Below, one piece after another: positions 1-7,889 of a stretch of 64,000 nucleotides of DNA; positions within the stretch are counted from its first letter, which is position 1, and each line of letters starts with the position of its first letter. Where the stretch lies: contig NZ_SDOY01000144.1 of assembly GCF_004117935.1 (NCBI RefSeq), forward strand, positions 62,001 to 126,000, written 5' to 3'. The notes under the pieces were generated by a model, which had not been told where the DNA came from, did not search any database, and saw nothing but the letters and a program-made list of their open reading frames with translations. Both the position numbers and the translations under genes were made by a program. This DNA is from Streptomyces roseicoloratus. Lineage in GTDB: Bacteria; Actinomycetota; Actinomycetes; Streptomycetales; Streptomycetaceae.

Positions 1-287
1 GCCACGAGACCGTCCTGTCCGACGACCACGACGACGTCCTCGGGACCGAACAGAAAGCGGTCGAGGTCCGCGCGCTCGACCCGGGCCCGCCGCCAGCGCA
101 GCGGCACCGCCGCGGTCACCTCGGCGAGGGCCCGCAGGTTCCGCTCGTGCCGCTCCCGGATCTCCGCCACGGAGCGCCCCCGGGCGGCCAGGTGGAACGC
201 GGCCTGGCCGTGGGTCCCGTACCGGGCGAGCAACTCCTCGTACTCGGTGGTCCGATGGACCACGACGGCCCGTGGTGCGAGGCTCAC
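1..287 (-). CDS. NAD kinase-like protein, partial (C-terminus outside window)
   Basis: A GTG start at 287 gives 95 codons open to the left edge. The N-terminus begins VSLAPRAVVVHRTTEYEELL and reaches EDVVVVVGQDGLVA, a hydrophobic strand followed by GQDG. This resembles the nucleotide-binding entry of the ATP-NAD kinase fold, where a GGDG-like turn follows a strand. The start overlaps the stop of the SPFH gene as GTGA, so the two are very probably co-translated. The assignment rests on the short visible part; the catalytic core lies outside the window. Confidence 0.55.
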   Translation of the reverse strand, partial: MSLAPRAVVVHRTTEYEELLARYGTHGQAAFHLAARGRSVAEIRERHERNLRALAEVTAAVPLRWRRARVERADLDRFLFGPEDVVVVVGQDGLV

Positions 288-1306
288 GTACCCGTACCCG
301 TACCCGTATCCGTGCCGCCGCCGAGCTTGGCCAGCAGTCCGGTCACGACGTCGGGGGAGAGCGTCAGGTGCTGGATGCGCGGGAGCTGTTCGGCGGCGCG
401 GGTCGCGGCGAGCGCGTGCAGCGTCGCCGGGGCGACCTCGGCGTGGGCCCGCAGCCATGCGCTCTGCGCCTCCGCGCGCGCCGCGCCCACCTCGCGTGCG
501 GCTTCCGCCTCGGCGTGGGCGAGCCGTACCGTACGGGTGGCCTCGGCCTCCGCGCGTACGGCGTCGGCGGCGGCGCTCTCCTCGGCCTCGCGGCGGGAGT
601 TGATGCCGCGCTGCTCGACCAGACGCTCCTCCTGCCGGGCGAGTTCGATCTGGCTGGCCAGCTCGTTCTCGGCGATGGCACGCTCCCGTTCGACGGCGAC
701 GGCGCGCCGTTCGTACGTCGCCCGGTCCGCCTCCTGCTGTATCTGCTCGCGCGCGGGAGTGCGCAGGGCACGCTCGACCTCGGGCTCCGGACGTACGGCA
801 ACGACGCGTACCGCCACGACCTCGATCCCGGTGTCGGGCAGCCGGGGCTCGGCCGCGAGCCCGGCCGCGATCCGGTCCCGTACGGTTCCTACGCCGTCGA
901 CGAGCGCCTCGGCGAGCGGGATCCGGGCGAGCACGGCGAGGGCGTGCTGCTGGGCGGTCTCGGTGAGCAGGGTGCCGATCTGCTCGAGCGGGGTCCCGCG
1001 CCAGGCGCCGGTGTCCGGGTCGACGGAGAAGTCGAGCCGCGTGGCCGCGGCGGCCGGGTCGCCGATCCGGTACGTGACGGTCGACTGGACGCTCACGTCC
1101 TGGAAGTCGGCGGTGCGGGCATGGAAGGCCATCGCCAACTCCCGGTCATCGACCGGTACTTCGCTCAGCGCCGCGGAGAGCGGGCGGAACCAGAAGCTCA
1201 GTCCCACGCCCTCGTGCACGAGCTGCCCGCGCCGCTGGTGGCGGATGTGCGCGGTGGGCGCGGAGCGCAGGTGCCGCCAGCCGGCGCGGCGGGTGATGTC
1301 GGCCAT
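284..1306 (-). CDS. SPFH/band 7 domain protein
   Basis: A 340-aa protein. Residues about 20-200 have the SPFH (stomatin/prohibitin/flotillin/HflK) pattern, including FHARTADFQDVSVQ and a TPLEQIG segment. From about 190 to 310 there is a long Ala/Glu/Arg-rich coiled coil typical of flotillin-like scaffolds. The tail is a short TGTGTGT repeat. No clear membrane helix is visible, so it may attach peripherally. The ATG at 1306 is preceded by an AAGGAGG ribosome site. It is the first gene of a two-gene operon with the kinase-like gene and has a strong promoter with two dyads upstream. SPFH proteins organise membrane microdomains; the partner here is unknown. Confidence 0.85.
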   Translation of the reverse strand: MADITRRAGWRHLRSAPTAHIRHQRRGQLVHEGVGLSFWFRPLSAALSEVPVDDRELAMAFHARTADFQDVSVQSTVTYRIGDPAAAATRLDFSVDPDTGAWRGTPLEQIGTLLTETAQQHALAVLARIPLAEALVDGVGTVRDRIAAGLAAEPRLPDTGIEVVAVRVVAVRPEPEVERALRTPAREQIQQEADRATYERRAVAVERERAIAENELASQIELARQEERLVEQRGINSRREAEESAAADAVRAEAEATRTVRLAHAEAEAAREVGAARAEAQSAWLRAHAEVAPATLHALAATRAAEQLPRIQHLTLSPDVVTGLLAKLGGGTDTGTGTGT

Positions 1307-1318
1307 GAAGCCTCCTTG

Positions 1319-1367
1319 TCGTCAGTTTGACGATAGGTGGCCAAGGGGGTTGTCGTCAAGGTGACGA
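1319..1367 (-). promoter_or_regulatory. Promoter with two identical dyad operators upstream of the SPFH operon
   Basis: TCGTCA-N3-TGACGA occurs twice as a perfect dyad, at 1319-1333 and 1353-1367, centres 34 bp apart. Reading leftward, TTGACG (1354-1359) and TATCGT (1330-1335) are separated by 18 bp and form a good sigma-70-type promoter about 24 bp from the ATG. One dyad overlaps each promoter element, which is what a repressor site would look like. No regulator gene for it is adjacent. Confidence 0.65.
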
Positions 1368-1440
1368 ATTTGAAGGGGGTGGTGGTCGGGGGGTGCCCCT
1401 ATGTCGTCGGTCAAGGTGGTCGGGTGGCAGTGTGGCTGTC

Positions 1441-1602
1441 ATGAGTGATGACGTGCCTGCACGGGAGTCGGCGGGCGAGAGCATGCGGCCGTGCGACTTT
1501 TGCGGTCATCCGGTTGTGTTGGACTCGGTCGACGAGCGGGACTGTCCCGTGTGCGGTGAGGCCTCTGACGATCAGCCGGCCGAGGCTGGCCGGGGTTCGT
1601 AG
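1441..1602 (+). CDS. Small zinc-ribbon-like protein (53 aa)
   Basis: The ATG at 1441 opens 53 codons. The product contains PCDFCGH and RDCPVCGEA, two CxxC pairs about 18 residues apart, as in a zinc ribbon. There is no convincing ribosome site. The last 31 bp overlap the end of the IS110 relic, so the original C-terminus may have been replaced by the insertion. The function is unknown, and it could be a chance ORF, but paired CxxC motifs in such a short frame argue that it is or was a gene. Confidence 0.4.
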   Translation: MSDDVPARESAGESMRPCDFCGHPVVLDSVDERDCPVCGEASDDQPAEAGRGS

Positions 1603-2230
1603 AAGGTGCCGTCGCGGAGCATGGCGAAGAGGACGTCGGCCCGGCGTCTGGCGAGGCAGAGCAGGGCCTGGGTGTGGTGCTTGCCCTGGGCGATCTTCTT
1701 GTCGTAGTAGGTCCGCGATGCGGGGTCGGCCAAGGCTGCAAACGCGGAGAGGAAGAAGGCCCGTTTGAGCTGACCCTGGTCGCCTCGCCGGCCAGGTCGT
1801 CGTCGAATCCGACGATCATCTCCAGCTCGGCGATGGTCTCGTCCTCGCCGTCGATCGCCCGCAGCGTGTGGGGCATCACGCGGGCGGCGTCCGCGATGAT
1901 GAACGCGTCCTTCGCGTCCGTCTTGGCCTCGCCCGGGTAGAGGTCGGCGATCCGCCGCATCGTCAGGCCCGGAAGGTAGGCGACCGGGCAGCCCATGTCC
2001 CTTGCGACCGCCGGCGGCAGGGCGCCGATCGAGGCCGGCTGGTCGACCACGACCAGCACCGTTCCGTGCTTGGCCTGCAGCTTGGCGAACAGCTCGCGGA
2101 GCTTGTGTTCGGTGTTGGGTAACCGCTTGTCGAAGGCCTTCTTCCCGGCCGGGGTGACGGCGGTGGCGTGGTGTTCGCACTTGCCGACGTCCAGGCCGAG
2201 GGAGACGTTGATGTCGCCGGTGTCGATCAC
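1572..2230 (-). pseudogene. IS110-family transposase, internally deleted and frameshifted
   Basis: The first about 150 residues from the ATG at 2230 are a normal IS110 N-terminus (DEDD-type Piv/MooV recombinase): SLGLDVGKCEHHA, LVVVDQPASIG and KTDAKDAFIIADAAR. Near position 1780 the frame changes, and the other frame gives the C-terminal end (LKRAFFLSAFAALADPASR, GKHHTQALLCLARRR, RDGTFYEP). Most of the central and C-terminal Tnp_20 domain is missing; IS110 transposases are normally about 400 aa. The element cannot be active from this copy. Confidence 0.85.
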
Positions 2231-2627
2231 GTCAGGCCCCTCCGCTCACGCTTTCGTCCGGCCTTGCCTCGGCACCGAGCTGCCACATCCCCGTTACGGA
2301 GAGCTCTTCCGGCCTGGGTGAAGCCGGTGCTCAAGCCTCTCATCAGCGGTCCGTCGATGCCTCCGGGCCGGTGACACCACCCCCCGGATCATGAACAACA
2401 AGGGGGGAAGTCATGCCGGACCCGAAGGCCGGAGGCCCCATTGCGGAGCCGACGAAGACGGTAACGGGGGGGGGAGGGAAGGGCGGCGGCAGAGTCGGGG
2501 TGCAGCGGTCCGGGTGTCCGAGCGGGGGCGCGGCAGCCCCAAGACGGTCGAGTCGACGGGCGCTACCCGGGTCGCCGGTCGAGTCGGCAAGCGCCGCCCG
2601 GGCCGCCCGGTCGGGGTGTGCCGTCAC
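2231..2627. other. Intergenic stretch between the IS110 relic and the VOC gene
   Basis: The left part is probably the upstream flank of the insertion sequence. At 2400-2413 a very strong ribosome-site-like AAGGGGGGAAGTC precedes an ATG. The frame runs through a run of nine Gs (2466-2474) into low-complexity sequence opposite the VOC gene. I see no protein I can defend, no RNA gene and no clear terminator. Confidence 0.4.
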
Positions 2628-3011
2628 TCAGACGACCGGCAGCCGGTCCCGAAGCAGGCAGAACTCGTTGCCCTCCGGGTCGGCCAGGACGTGCCAGCTC
2701 TCGTTCCCGGTCTGGCCGACGTCGGCGGGCCTGGCGCCGAGGGCGAGCAGCCGCTCCAGCTCGGCGTCCTGGTCCCGGTCGGTGGCGTTGACGTCGACGT
2801 GCAGCCGCAGCTTTCCCGTCCGGGGGTCGCCGCTGGGGCTGAGGACGAGCGTGGGCTGCGCGCCGCCGAAGCCGACGTCCGGCGGCCCGATCTGGATGCT
2901 CCCGTCGGCCTCCCGGTCCAGCTCGGCATAGCCGAGGACCTCGCGCCAGAACGCGGCGAGCCGTTCGGGGTCGGCGCAGTCGATGACCAGCTCACTGATG
3001 CGGCATGCCAT
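2628..3011 (-). CDS. VOC (glyoxalase/bleomycin-resistance fold) family protein
   Basis: A 127-aa single-domain protein. It starts ISELVIDCADPERLAAFW, the standard first beta-alpha unit of VOC proteins, and ends with WHVLADPEGNEFCLLRD, the conserved metal-ligand Glu strand. Length fits a one-repeat-pair VOC protein that dimerises. The substrate cannot be told. I prefer the ATG at 3011 because TACAGT (3019-3024) lies 7 nt upstream, suggesting a leaderless start; a GTG at 3020 would add three residues. It stands alone, transcribed away from the MerR gene's promoter side. Confidence 0.8.
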   Translation of the reverse strand: MACRISELVIDCADPERLAAFWREVLGYAELDREADGSIQIGPPDVGFGGAQPTLVLSPSGDPRTGKLRLHVDVNATDRDQDAELERLLALGARPADVGQTGNESWHVLADPEGNEFCLLRDRLPVV

Positions 3012-3074
3012 GTCCGTCACTGTACGAACGGGGCCGGCGGAGCGATCGCCGTCCGCGTCCGGCCGGGTGACGGC

Positions 3075-3761
3075 TCAGGCCGTCGCCGTCGGCCGTCCGC
3101 CCTCCTTCGCGCCGCCCGGCCCGCCCTCGTGCCGACGGGCGGAGGCGTCCTCGTGGGCGAGGCGGCGCAGGGCCAGGAGGATGGGTTCGTAGAGCGTCGT
3201 GTAGGCGACGGTCGCCTCGATGGCCTCCTCCAGGACCGGGTACCCGTCGATCACCGCCACCTCCTCCTCGGCGATCGGGTGCAGCGCCAGCGCGTACCGC
3301 CGGATGTCGGCCATCTCGCCGCGATAGCCGAGCGAGCGCACGCTCGTGATCGCGCGGACCAGTGCCGCGAGTGCCGGCGCCTCGTCGTAGACGCGCCAGT
3401 CGAGCTCGGTCAGCAGCGCGCGCACCTCGGCCGCGACCTCGTCCCACAGCTCCCGCTCGGGCGCGCCCTCCTCCGGCGGTTCGACGCGCGGGCCGAGCAT
3501 GTACGTGGCGATGCCGACCCGCTCGTGCCATCCGAACGCCGGGTCGTCCGCGACCGCGAGCACGTCACGGGCCTGCTGCACCGTCATGCCGCCGACCGTG
3601 AGCAGAGCCCGGACCAGCCGCAGCCGGCGCAGGTGCTCCTCGCCGTAGTCGGACTGCCGGGCGGTGACGGGTGCGCCGGGCGCGAGCAGGCCCTCGCGCA
3701 GGTAGTACTTCACCGTCGCGACCGACACGCCGCTACGGGCGCTCAGCTCGGAGAGGCGCAC
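3075..3761 (-). CDS. MerR-family transcriptional regulator with long effector domain
   Basis: Starting at GTG 3761 gives 228 aa. Residues 1-70 are a MerR winged helix: VRLSELSARSGVSVATVKYY, a wing with SDYGEEHLRRLRLV, then GMTVQQARDVL. The remaining about 150 residues form a helical domain (DPAFGWHERVG, EMADIRRYALALHPIAEEE) like the TipA/BltR-type multidrug or unknown-ligand domains. There are no metal-binding cysteines. The open frame continues upstream into the low-complexity repeat at 3893-3974, which I regard as non-coding. A perfect dyad lies 82 bp upstream of the start. The DUF4188 gene is divergent and is the likeliest target. Confidence 0.75.
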   Translation of the reverse strand: MRLSELSARSGVSVATVKYYLREGLLAPGAPVTARQSDYGEEHLRRLRLVRALLTVGGMTVQQARDVLAVADDPAFGWHERVGIATYMLGPRVEPPEEGAPERELWDEVAAEVRALLTELDWRVYDEAPALAALVRAITSVRSLGYRGEMADIRRYALALHPIAEEEVAVIDGYPVLEEAIEATVAYTTLYEPILLALRRLAHEDASARRHEGGPGGAKEGGRPTATA

Positions 3762-3842
3762 CTGAGATCCACCGTTCCCGTTCTCGCTCGTCGCTCCCGC
3801 CGTCTCGACAGGGCTTTCGGGGAGTTCTACTCTGCGACCCAA

Positions 3843-3859
3843 GGATAGTCGAGCTATCC
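3843..3859. promoter_or_regulatory. Perfect dyad, probable MerR operator
   Basis: GGATAG-TCGAG-CTATCC is a perfect inverted repeat with 6-bp arms. It sits between the divergent MerR and DUF4188 genes in AT-richer sequence than its surroundings. Binding by the adjacent MerR protein is inferred from position only. Confidence 0.5.
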
Positions 3860-3892
3860 ATGACTCACGCGTGACGACGGACGACCGACGAC

Positions 3893-3974
3893 GGATGGCC
3901 GGCGGCGGTGACGGACGACGGACGACGGACGGCGGATGGCCGGCGGCGGTGACGGACGACGGACGACGGATGGG
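3893..3974. repeat. Two 41-bp tandem copies in a CGGACGA-rich tract
   Basis: A unit starting GGATGGCCGGCGGCGGTGAC is present at 3893-3933 and again at 3934-3974, nearly identical. The whole region 3870-3980 is built from ACGGACG-like short repeats. It lies in the divergent intergenic region upstream of the DUF4188 start and is probably slippage-prone. Confidence 0.7.
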
Positions 3975-3984
3975 GGACGGACAC

Positions 3985-4788
3985 ATGGCACGACTCGGTC
4001 TGGGCGACGGGATGCGGCTGGTCACGGTGCCCGAGTGGTATGGCGGGAGGCCGTCCGGCGCGGCGGGCGCCTCCGGGGCGCTCGCCGGCGAGGCCGCTGG
4101 CGAGGCCGTTGGAGACGCCGCTGGGGAGGCTGCGGGAGAGGCCGGGGGCGGACTCGGCGGAGGGCAGGGCGGCCCGGGTGCCGGGGAGGCGGAGGCGGAG
4201 GTCCGCCGGCGGGGCGGGAAAGCGGGGCGCGGGAGTCATGCCGAGCGACGCCGGCCGCGGCGGGGCCGCTTCATGGCGGTCAACACCGAACCGGTCGCCG
4301 TGTTCCTGATCGGCGCCCGCATCAACCGCTGGCGCTCGGTGCGCGGTTGGCTGCCCGTCGTCATGGCGATGCCCGGCATGATCAAGGAGCTGAGCGAGGA
4401 CCCGGCCAGCGGCTTCCTCGGCTACCGGATGCTCCTCGGGCCGCGCTTCGGTGAGGTGACGATCGTCCAGTACTGGCGGCGCGCGGGCGACATCCGCGCG
4501 TACGCGGGCGACACCGGCCGCCGTCACCACCCGGCCCAGAACGCCTTCTGGCGCCGCTACTTCAGCAGCAACGGCGCGGTCGGCATCTGGCACGAGATCT
4601 ACTCGGTCCGCCCGGGCGCGTACCAGGCGCTCTACGGCGACATGCCCCCGACGGGCATCGGTGCGATCCACGGCCTCGAACCGGCCGTCCCGCGCGAGAA
4701 GGGCGGCTACGAGACCTCGACAGACCCGGTCTACGCGGCCCAGCTCGGCACCCACGACGGAGCGGCCGGCGCGGCGAAGCCCGCGTAG
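3985..4788 (+). CDS. DUF4188 domain protein
   Basis: From about residue 97 (MAVNTEPVAVFLIGARINRW) to the end the protein matches DUF4188: a ferredoxin-like, monooxygenase-related fold with SGFLGYRMLLGPRFGEVTIV and QYWRRAGDIRAYAGD. The ATG at 3985 has GGGGG upstream and a plausible short N-terminus (MARLGLGDGMRL), but residues 25-95 are low-complexity Gly/Ala/Glu-rich. The internal ATG at 4273 would give a protein of the usual DUF4188 length, so the N-terminal insert may be a repeat expansion or untranslated. The reaction is unknown. It is divergent from the MerR gene. Confidence 0.7.
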   Translation: MARLGLGDGMRLVTVPEWYGGRPSGAAGASGALAGEAAGEAVGDAAGEAAGEAGGGLGGGQGGPGAGEAEAEVRRRGGKAGRGSHAERRRPRRGRFMAVNTEPVAVFLIGARINRWRSVRGWLPVVMAMPGMIKELSEDPASGFLGYRMLLGPRFGEVTIVQYWRRAGDIRAYAGDTGRRHHPAQNAFWRRYFSSNGAVGIWHEIYSVRPGAYQALYGDMPPTGIGAIHGLEPAVPREKGGYETSTDPVYAAQLGTHDGAAGAAKPA

Positions 4789-4902
4789 GGCCGGCGTGGA
4801 GGGCCCGGCGCCGGGCCTGCCCGCGGTTCGGGGCGGGCCGGACGCGCGACCAGCCACTGTCGGGCGGGTCAGGGCAGCCGCTCCGGAGGGTTCGGACAGC
4901 CG

Positions 4903-5937
4903 CTACCGGGCGGGTTCGGGCTGTGTCTGCGGAAGGGAGTGAGACACGGCGGACGGACGTGGACGCGGACGCGGAGGTGCCGGGGCCGCGGTCGGGGCTC
5001 CGGTGCCGGTCGTCGGCGACTCAGGCGCGGGTGACCGCTCCGGTTCGAGGCCCGTGGTCAACAGGACCACCCCGCGGGCCGCGACCAGCGCGGCCACACC
5101 GGCGACCGTCCAGCCCCAGACGCCCGCGCGGAAGGTCTCGCCCAGCAGGGCCACGCCGATGACCGCGGCGGCCGCCGGGTTGGCGAGGTTGACCACGGCG
5201 AGCGGGGCCGCGAGCCCGCCGCGGTACGCGGCCTGCGAGAGCAGCAGCCCGCCCACCGCGAACGCGGCGATCAGGAACGCGAGCAGCGCGGTCGCCCACC
5301 AGCCGACCGCCCCGTCCGTCGCTCCGCCCGGCAGGTCGCGGGCGAGTGCGACGGTCAGCGTCTGCGTCAGCGCCGAGCCGACGGCCGAGGCCACCCCGGA
5401 AGCCGTCGCGTGCCCGAGGCCGCTGCCCCGCCTCCCGTCCCTGCCCCGTTTCCCGTCCCTGCTCCGCCCCCGCGCGGCGAGCAGGGCGATGAGCAGCAGC
5501 GTGACCGCGGTGACGAGCAGCGTCTCGCGCAGGTCGAGCACCTCGCCCGGCGCGACCGGTCCGGTCACGGCCACGAGCCCGACCAGCCCCGCCAGGGTCC
5601 ACGCCGCGCCGCGCCACTCGACCCGGCTGACCCGCCGGTGCGCCCCGTACGCACCGATCGGCAGCGCCGCGACGAGCGTCAGCGCGCCGAGTGGCTGGAC
5701 CAGCGTGAGGGGCCCGTAGTGCAGGGCGGCGACGTGGGCGAGGGCGCCGGCGGCGTTCAGACCGACCGCCCACCACCACTGCGGGCGGGCGAGCAGTCGG
5801 CGCAGCGCCCCGCGTCCGCCGGCGGACGCCGAGGCGAGCCGCGACTGGGCGACGGCGGCGAGCGCGTAACCGGCGGCCGAGACGAGCGAGAGCAGGACCG
5901 CCACCGCGGTCCCGGCGACCCCGCCGACGGCGCTCAT
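4903..5937 (-). CDS. DMT/EamA-like multi-spanning membrane protein
   Basis: A 344-aa protein with about nine or ten hydrophobic segments in two halves, as in the drug/metabolite transporter and magnesium-transporter-like NIPA families. Characteristic parts are LHYGPLTLVQPLGALTLV in the first half and PLAVVNLANPAAAAVIGVAL in the second. The C-terminus is a Pro/Thr-rich tail of about 50 residues. It overlaps the end of the PAP2 gene as ATGA, so the two are translationally coupled. The substrate is unknown. Confidence 0.8.
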   Translation of the reverse strand: MSAVGGVAGTAVAVLLSLVSAAGYALAAVAQSRLASASAGGRGALRRLLARPQWWWAVGLNAAGALAHVAALHYGPLTLVQPLGALTLVAALPIGAYGAHRRVSRVEWRGAAWTLAGLVGLVAVTGPVAPGEVLDLRETLLVTAVTLLLIALLAARGRSRDGKRGRDGRRGSGLGHATASGVASAVGSALTQTLTVALARDLPGGATDGAVGWWATALLAFLIAAFAVGGLLLSQAAYRGGLAAPLAVVNLANPAAAAVIGVALLGETFRAGVWGWTVAGVAALVAARGVVLLTTGLEPERSPAPESPTTGTGAPTAAPAPPRPRPRPSAVSHSLPQTQPEPAR

Positions 5938-7004
5938 CGCAGCGCCCCCACGGTCAGGGCGGAAGCCGCCTGCTGGTCGCCGAGGGGTCCGGGCCGCCGG
6001 CCCTCCCCTTCGGCGCCGGGGTCGGCGTATGCGTCCGCGTCCGTTCCCGTTCCCGCTCGCGTCCCCGCTCGCGTCCCCGCTCCTGTTTCCGCTCCCGTCT
6101 CCGCTCGTGCCGGTGCCGGTGTGGGTTCCGGTGCCGGTGCCGGTGTGGGTGCCGGTGTGGGTGCCGGTGTGGGTTCCGGTGCCGGTGCCGGTGCGGGTGC
6201 CGGTGCGGGTGCCGGTGCGGGTGCCGGTGCGGGTGCCGGTGTGGGTTCCGGTGCGGGCGTCGACGTCGGCCCTGGTACGAGCAGCAGCGCGAGCGCCAGC
6301 AGGGCGGCGGCCACCAGTGCGTCGAACCAGTAGTGGTTGGCGGTGGCGACGATCACGAACAGGGTGAGCAGAGGGTGCAGCAGCCACAGCCACCGCCCGC
6401 GCGAGCGCGTGGCGGCGATCAGCCCGATCGCGACCATCAGCGCCCAGCCGAAGTGGAGCGAGGGCATCGCCGCGAACTGGTTGGCCATCGAGTCCGCCTC
6501 CGGCGTCGCGCCGTACACGGAGGGCCCGTACACCCGCGCGGTGTCGATCAGGCCGCTCGCGGCCAGCATCCGCGGCGGCGCGAGCGGCAGCAGCAGGTGC
6601 AGCGCGAGGGCGGCGGCGGTGAGGAGGGCGAGGACGCGGCGCGACCAGAGGTAGTAGGCCGGGCGGCGCCAGTAGAGCCAGACGAGGAAGGCGACGGTGG
6701 CCGGGAAGTGCACGGCCGCGTAGTAGGTGTTCGCGACCCTGACCAGGCCTTCGCCGTGCAGCAGCAGATCCTGCACCGCGCCTTCGCCCGGCAGGTGCAC
6801 GGCGCGCTCCAGGTCCCAGACGCCGTCGGCGTTGCGGAAGGCGCGGGTCTCGTGGCCGTTCGCGAAGAGCCGGCCGAACTTGTAGACGAGGAAGAGCGCG
6901 GTGACGAGCAGCAGCTCGCGCACCAGCGGCGGGCGCATGGGGGTAGCCGTCGCCCCCGGTCCTGCAGGACGAGTTCTTCGTATCCCGCGTATCCCGGAAG
7001 CCAT
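5934..7004 (-). CDS. PAP2-superfamily membrane phosphatase / inositol phosphoceramide synthase-like
   Basis: A 356-aa membrane protein with about six helices. PAP2 motifs are MPSLHFGWALM (motif 2, PSxH) and ATANHYWFDALVAAAL (motif 3, NHYWxD), as in AUR1/IpcS-like enzymes that transfer or hydrolyse lipid phosphates. After about residue 250 the protein becomes a Pro-Ala repeat tail with PAPEPTPAP units, encoded by a tandem DNA repeat. ATG 7004 has GAGGG upstream; an internal ATG (MRPPLVREL) near 6939 is possible. It overlaps the DMT gene by 4 nt. Confidence 0.85.
   Translation of the reverse strand: MASGIRGIRRTRPAGPGATATPMRPPLVRELLLVTALFLVYKFGRLFANGHETRAFRNADGVWDLERAVHLPGEGAVQDLLLHGEGLVRVANTYYAAVHFPATVAFLVWLYWRRPAYYLWSRRVLALLTAAALALHLLLPLAPPRMLAASGLIDTARVYGPSVYGATPEADSMANQFAAMPSLHFGWALMVAIGLIAATRSRGRWLWLLHPLLTLFVIVATANHYWFDALVAAALLALALLLVPGPTSTPAPEPTPAPAPAPAPAPAPAPAPAPAPEPTPAPTPAPTPAPAPEPTPAPARAETGAETGAGTRAGTRAGTGTDADAYADPGAEGEGRRPGPLGDQQAASALTVGALR
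6110..6262. repeat. Short tandem repeat (GGTGCCGGTGCG/GGTGTG units) encoding a Pro-Ala tail
   Basis: Repeats of GGTGCCGGTGCGGGT and GGTGCCGGTGTGGGT fill this stretch. On the minus strand they encode alternating Pro-Ala/Thr-Pro residues of the PAP2 protein tail. Copy number probably varies between strains. Confidence 0.8.
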
Positions 7005-7077
7005 GGCGCGGCCCTCGTTTTCCGTCGAATTCTCCGCCAAAGCGGACAGCAAACGGAGGAACTCTAGATCCGAATCT

Positions 7078-7115
7078 ATCGAGACGCAAGCGTCTCGATA
7101 CGTTTGCGTCTCGAT
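7078..7115. promoter_or_regulatory. TetR operator: 22-bp perfect dyad plus a third half-site
   Basis: ATCGAGACGC-AA-GCGTCTCGAT (7078-7099) is a perfect inverted repeat with 10-bp arms. A further identical GCGTCTCGAT half-site lies at 7106-7115. It sits between the divergent PAP2 and TetR genes, the classic position for a TetR operator controlling both. Confidence 0.75.
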
Positions 7116-7127
7116 TGTGCGCCCCCT

Positions 7128-7161
7128 ACTCTCGGATGTGCGGAACTCTCGGATGTGCGGA
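7128..7161. repeat. Exact 17-bp tandem duplication upstream of the tetR gene
   Basis: ACTCTCGGATGTGCGGA occurs at 7128-7144 and immediately again at 7145-7161. It lies between the dyad at 7078-7115 and the TetR start, and could be a second regulatory site or a recent slippage event in the leader. Confidence 0.7.
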
Positions 7162-7217
7162 AACGGATCCGCTGGGGTACGGAGTGTCCGGGAGTCCGGA
7201 AGTCCGGGAGGAAGCCG

Positions 7218-7844
7218 ATGTCCACGCAGGCCGCGACCGCCGCAGCCCGTCGCAGCAAGCTCACCCCCGAGCGGGAGGCCGAGCTGTACGAGGCGGTCAT
7301 CTGCCTGTTGCGCGAGGGCGGCTACGACTCCGTCACCATGGAGGGCGTCGCCGCCCGCACCAAGTGCGGCAAGGCCACGCTCTACCGCCAGTGGGGGACC
7401 AAACCCCGGCTCGTCACCGCGGCCCTCGACAAGCGGCGCCGCACCGTCTTCACCGGCATCGACACCGGCTCGCTCGTCGGCGACCTGCGCGAGGCGGCCC
7501 GCATCGCCGCCTCCCGGCGCGAGCGCGACGCCGAACTGATGGAGGCGGTCAGTCAGGCGTACATCCAGCACCCGGACCTGCGGGCGGCCCTGCGCGAGAC
7601 GGTCATCGAGCCGGAGGTCGCCGCCATCGACGCGATGCTCCGCCGGGCGGTCGAGCGCGGCGAGATCGCCGCCGGCAACCCGGCGATCGGCTTCGTCGCC
7701 CCCTGCTTCCTGGGCATGCTCCGCATCGAGCGCCTCTTCGAGGAGCGGTTCACCGACGAGGCGACCATGCGCACCTTCGTGGACGCGGTCCTCCTGCCGG
7801 CCCTGCGGGTGGACGCGCCCGACCGGGAGACGACCGGTGACTGA
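7218..7844 (+). CDS. TetR-family transcriptional regulator
   Basis: A 208-aa protein. The N-terminal HTH (residues about 15-65) includes VAARTKCGKATLYRQWGTKP, a standard TetR recognition helix. A C-terminal domain of the TetR_C_11/AcrR type follows. ATG 7218 has GGGAGGAAG at good spacing. The upstream dyad at 7078-7115 is the likely operator. It is divergent from the PAP2-DMT pair, so it probably represses that membrane operon in response to an unknown ligand. Confidence 0.88.
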   Translation: MSTQAATAAARRSKLTPEREAELYEAVICLLREGGYDSVTMEGVAARTKCGKATLYRQWGTKPRLVTAALDKRRRTVFTGIDTGSLVGDLREAARIAASRRERDAELMEAVSQAYIQHPDLRAALRETVIEPEVAAIDAMLRRAVERGEIAAGNPAIGFVAPCFLGMLRIERLFEERFTDEATMRTFVDAVLLPALRVDAPDRETTGD

Positions 7845-7889
7845 GCGTCCCCGGATGTGAAGCCCGTGCCCGTCCGGCACCCTGAAACC

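Noticed and set aside
147-1364. Long plus-strand open frames opposite the SPFH gene
   Set aside because: Composition and position show they are shadows of the minus-strand gene with its AAGGAGG site and coiled-coil protein.
6110-6262. CRISPR-like repeated pattern
   Set aside because: It is a short simple repeat encoding a Pro-Ala tail; there are no unique spacers of constant length.
4903-7089. A 728-codon minus-strand frame spanning the DMT and PAP2 genes
   Set aside because: Its first part is a shadow of PAP2 in another frame; the real genes overlap only by ATGA at 5934-5937.
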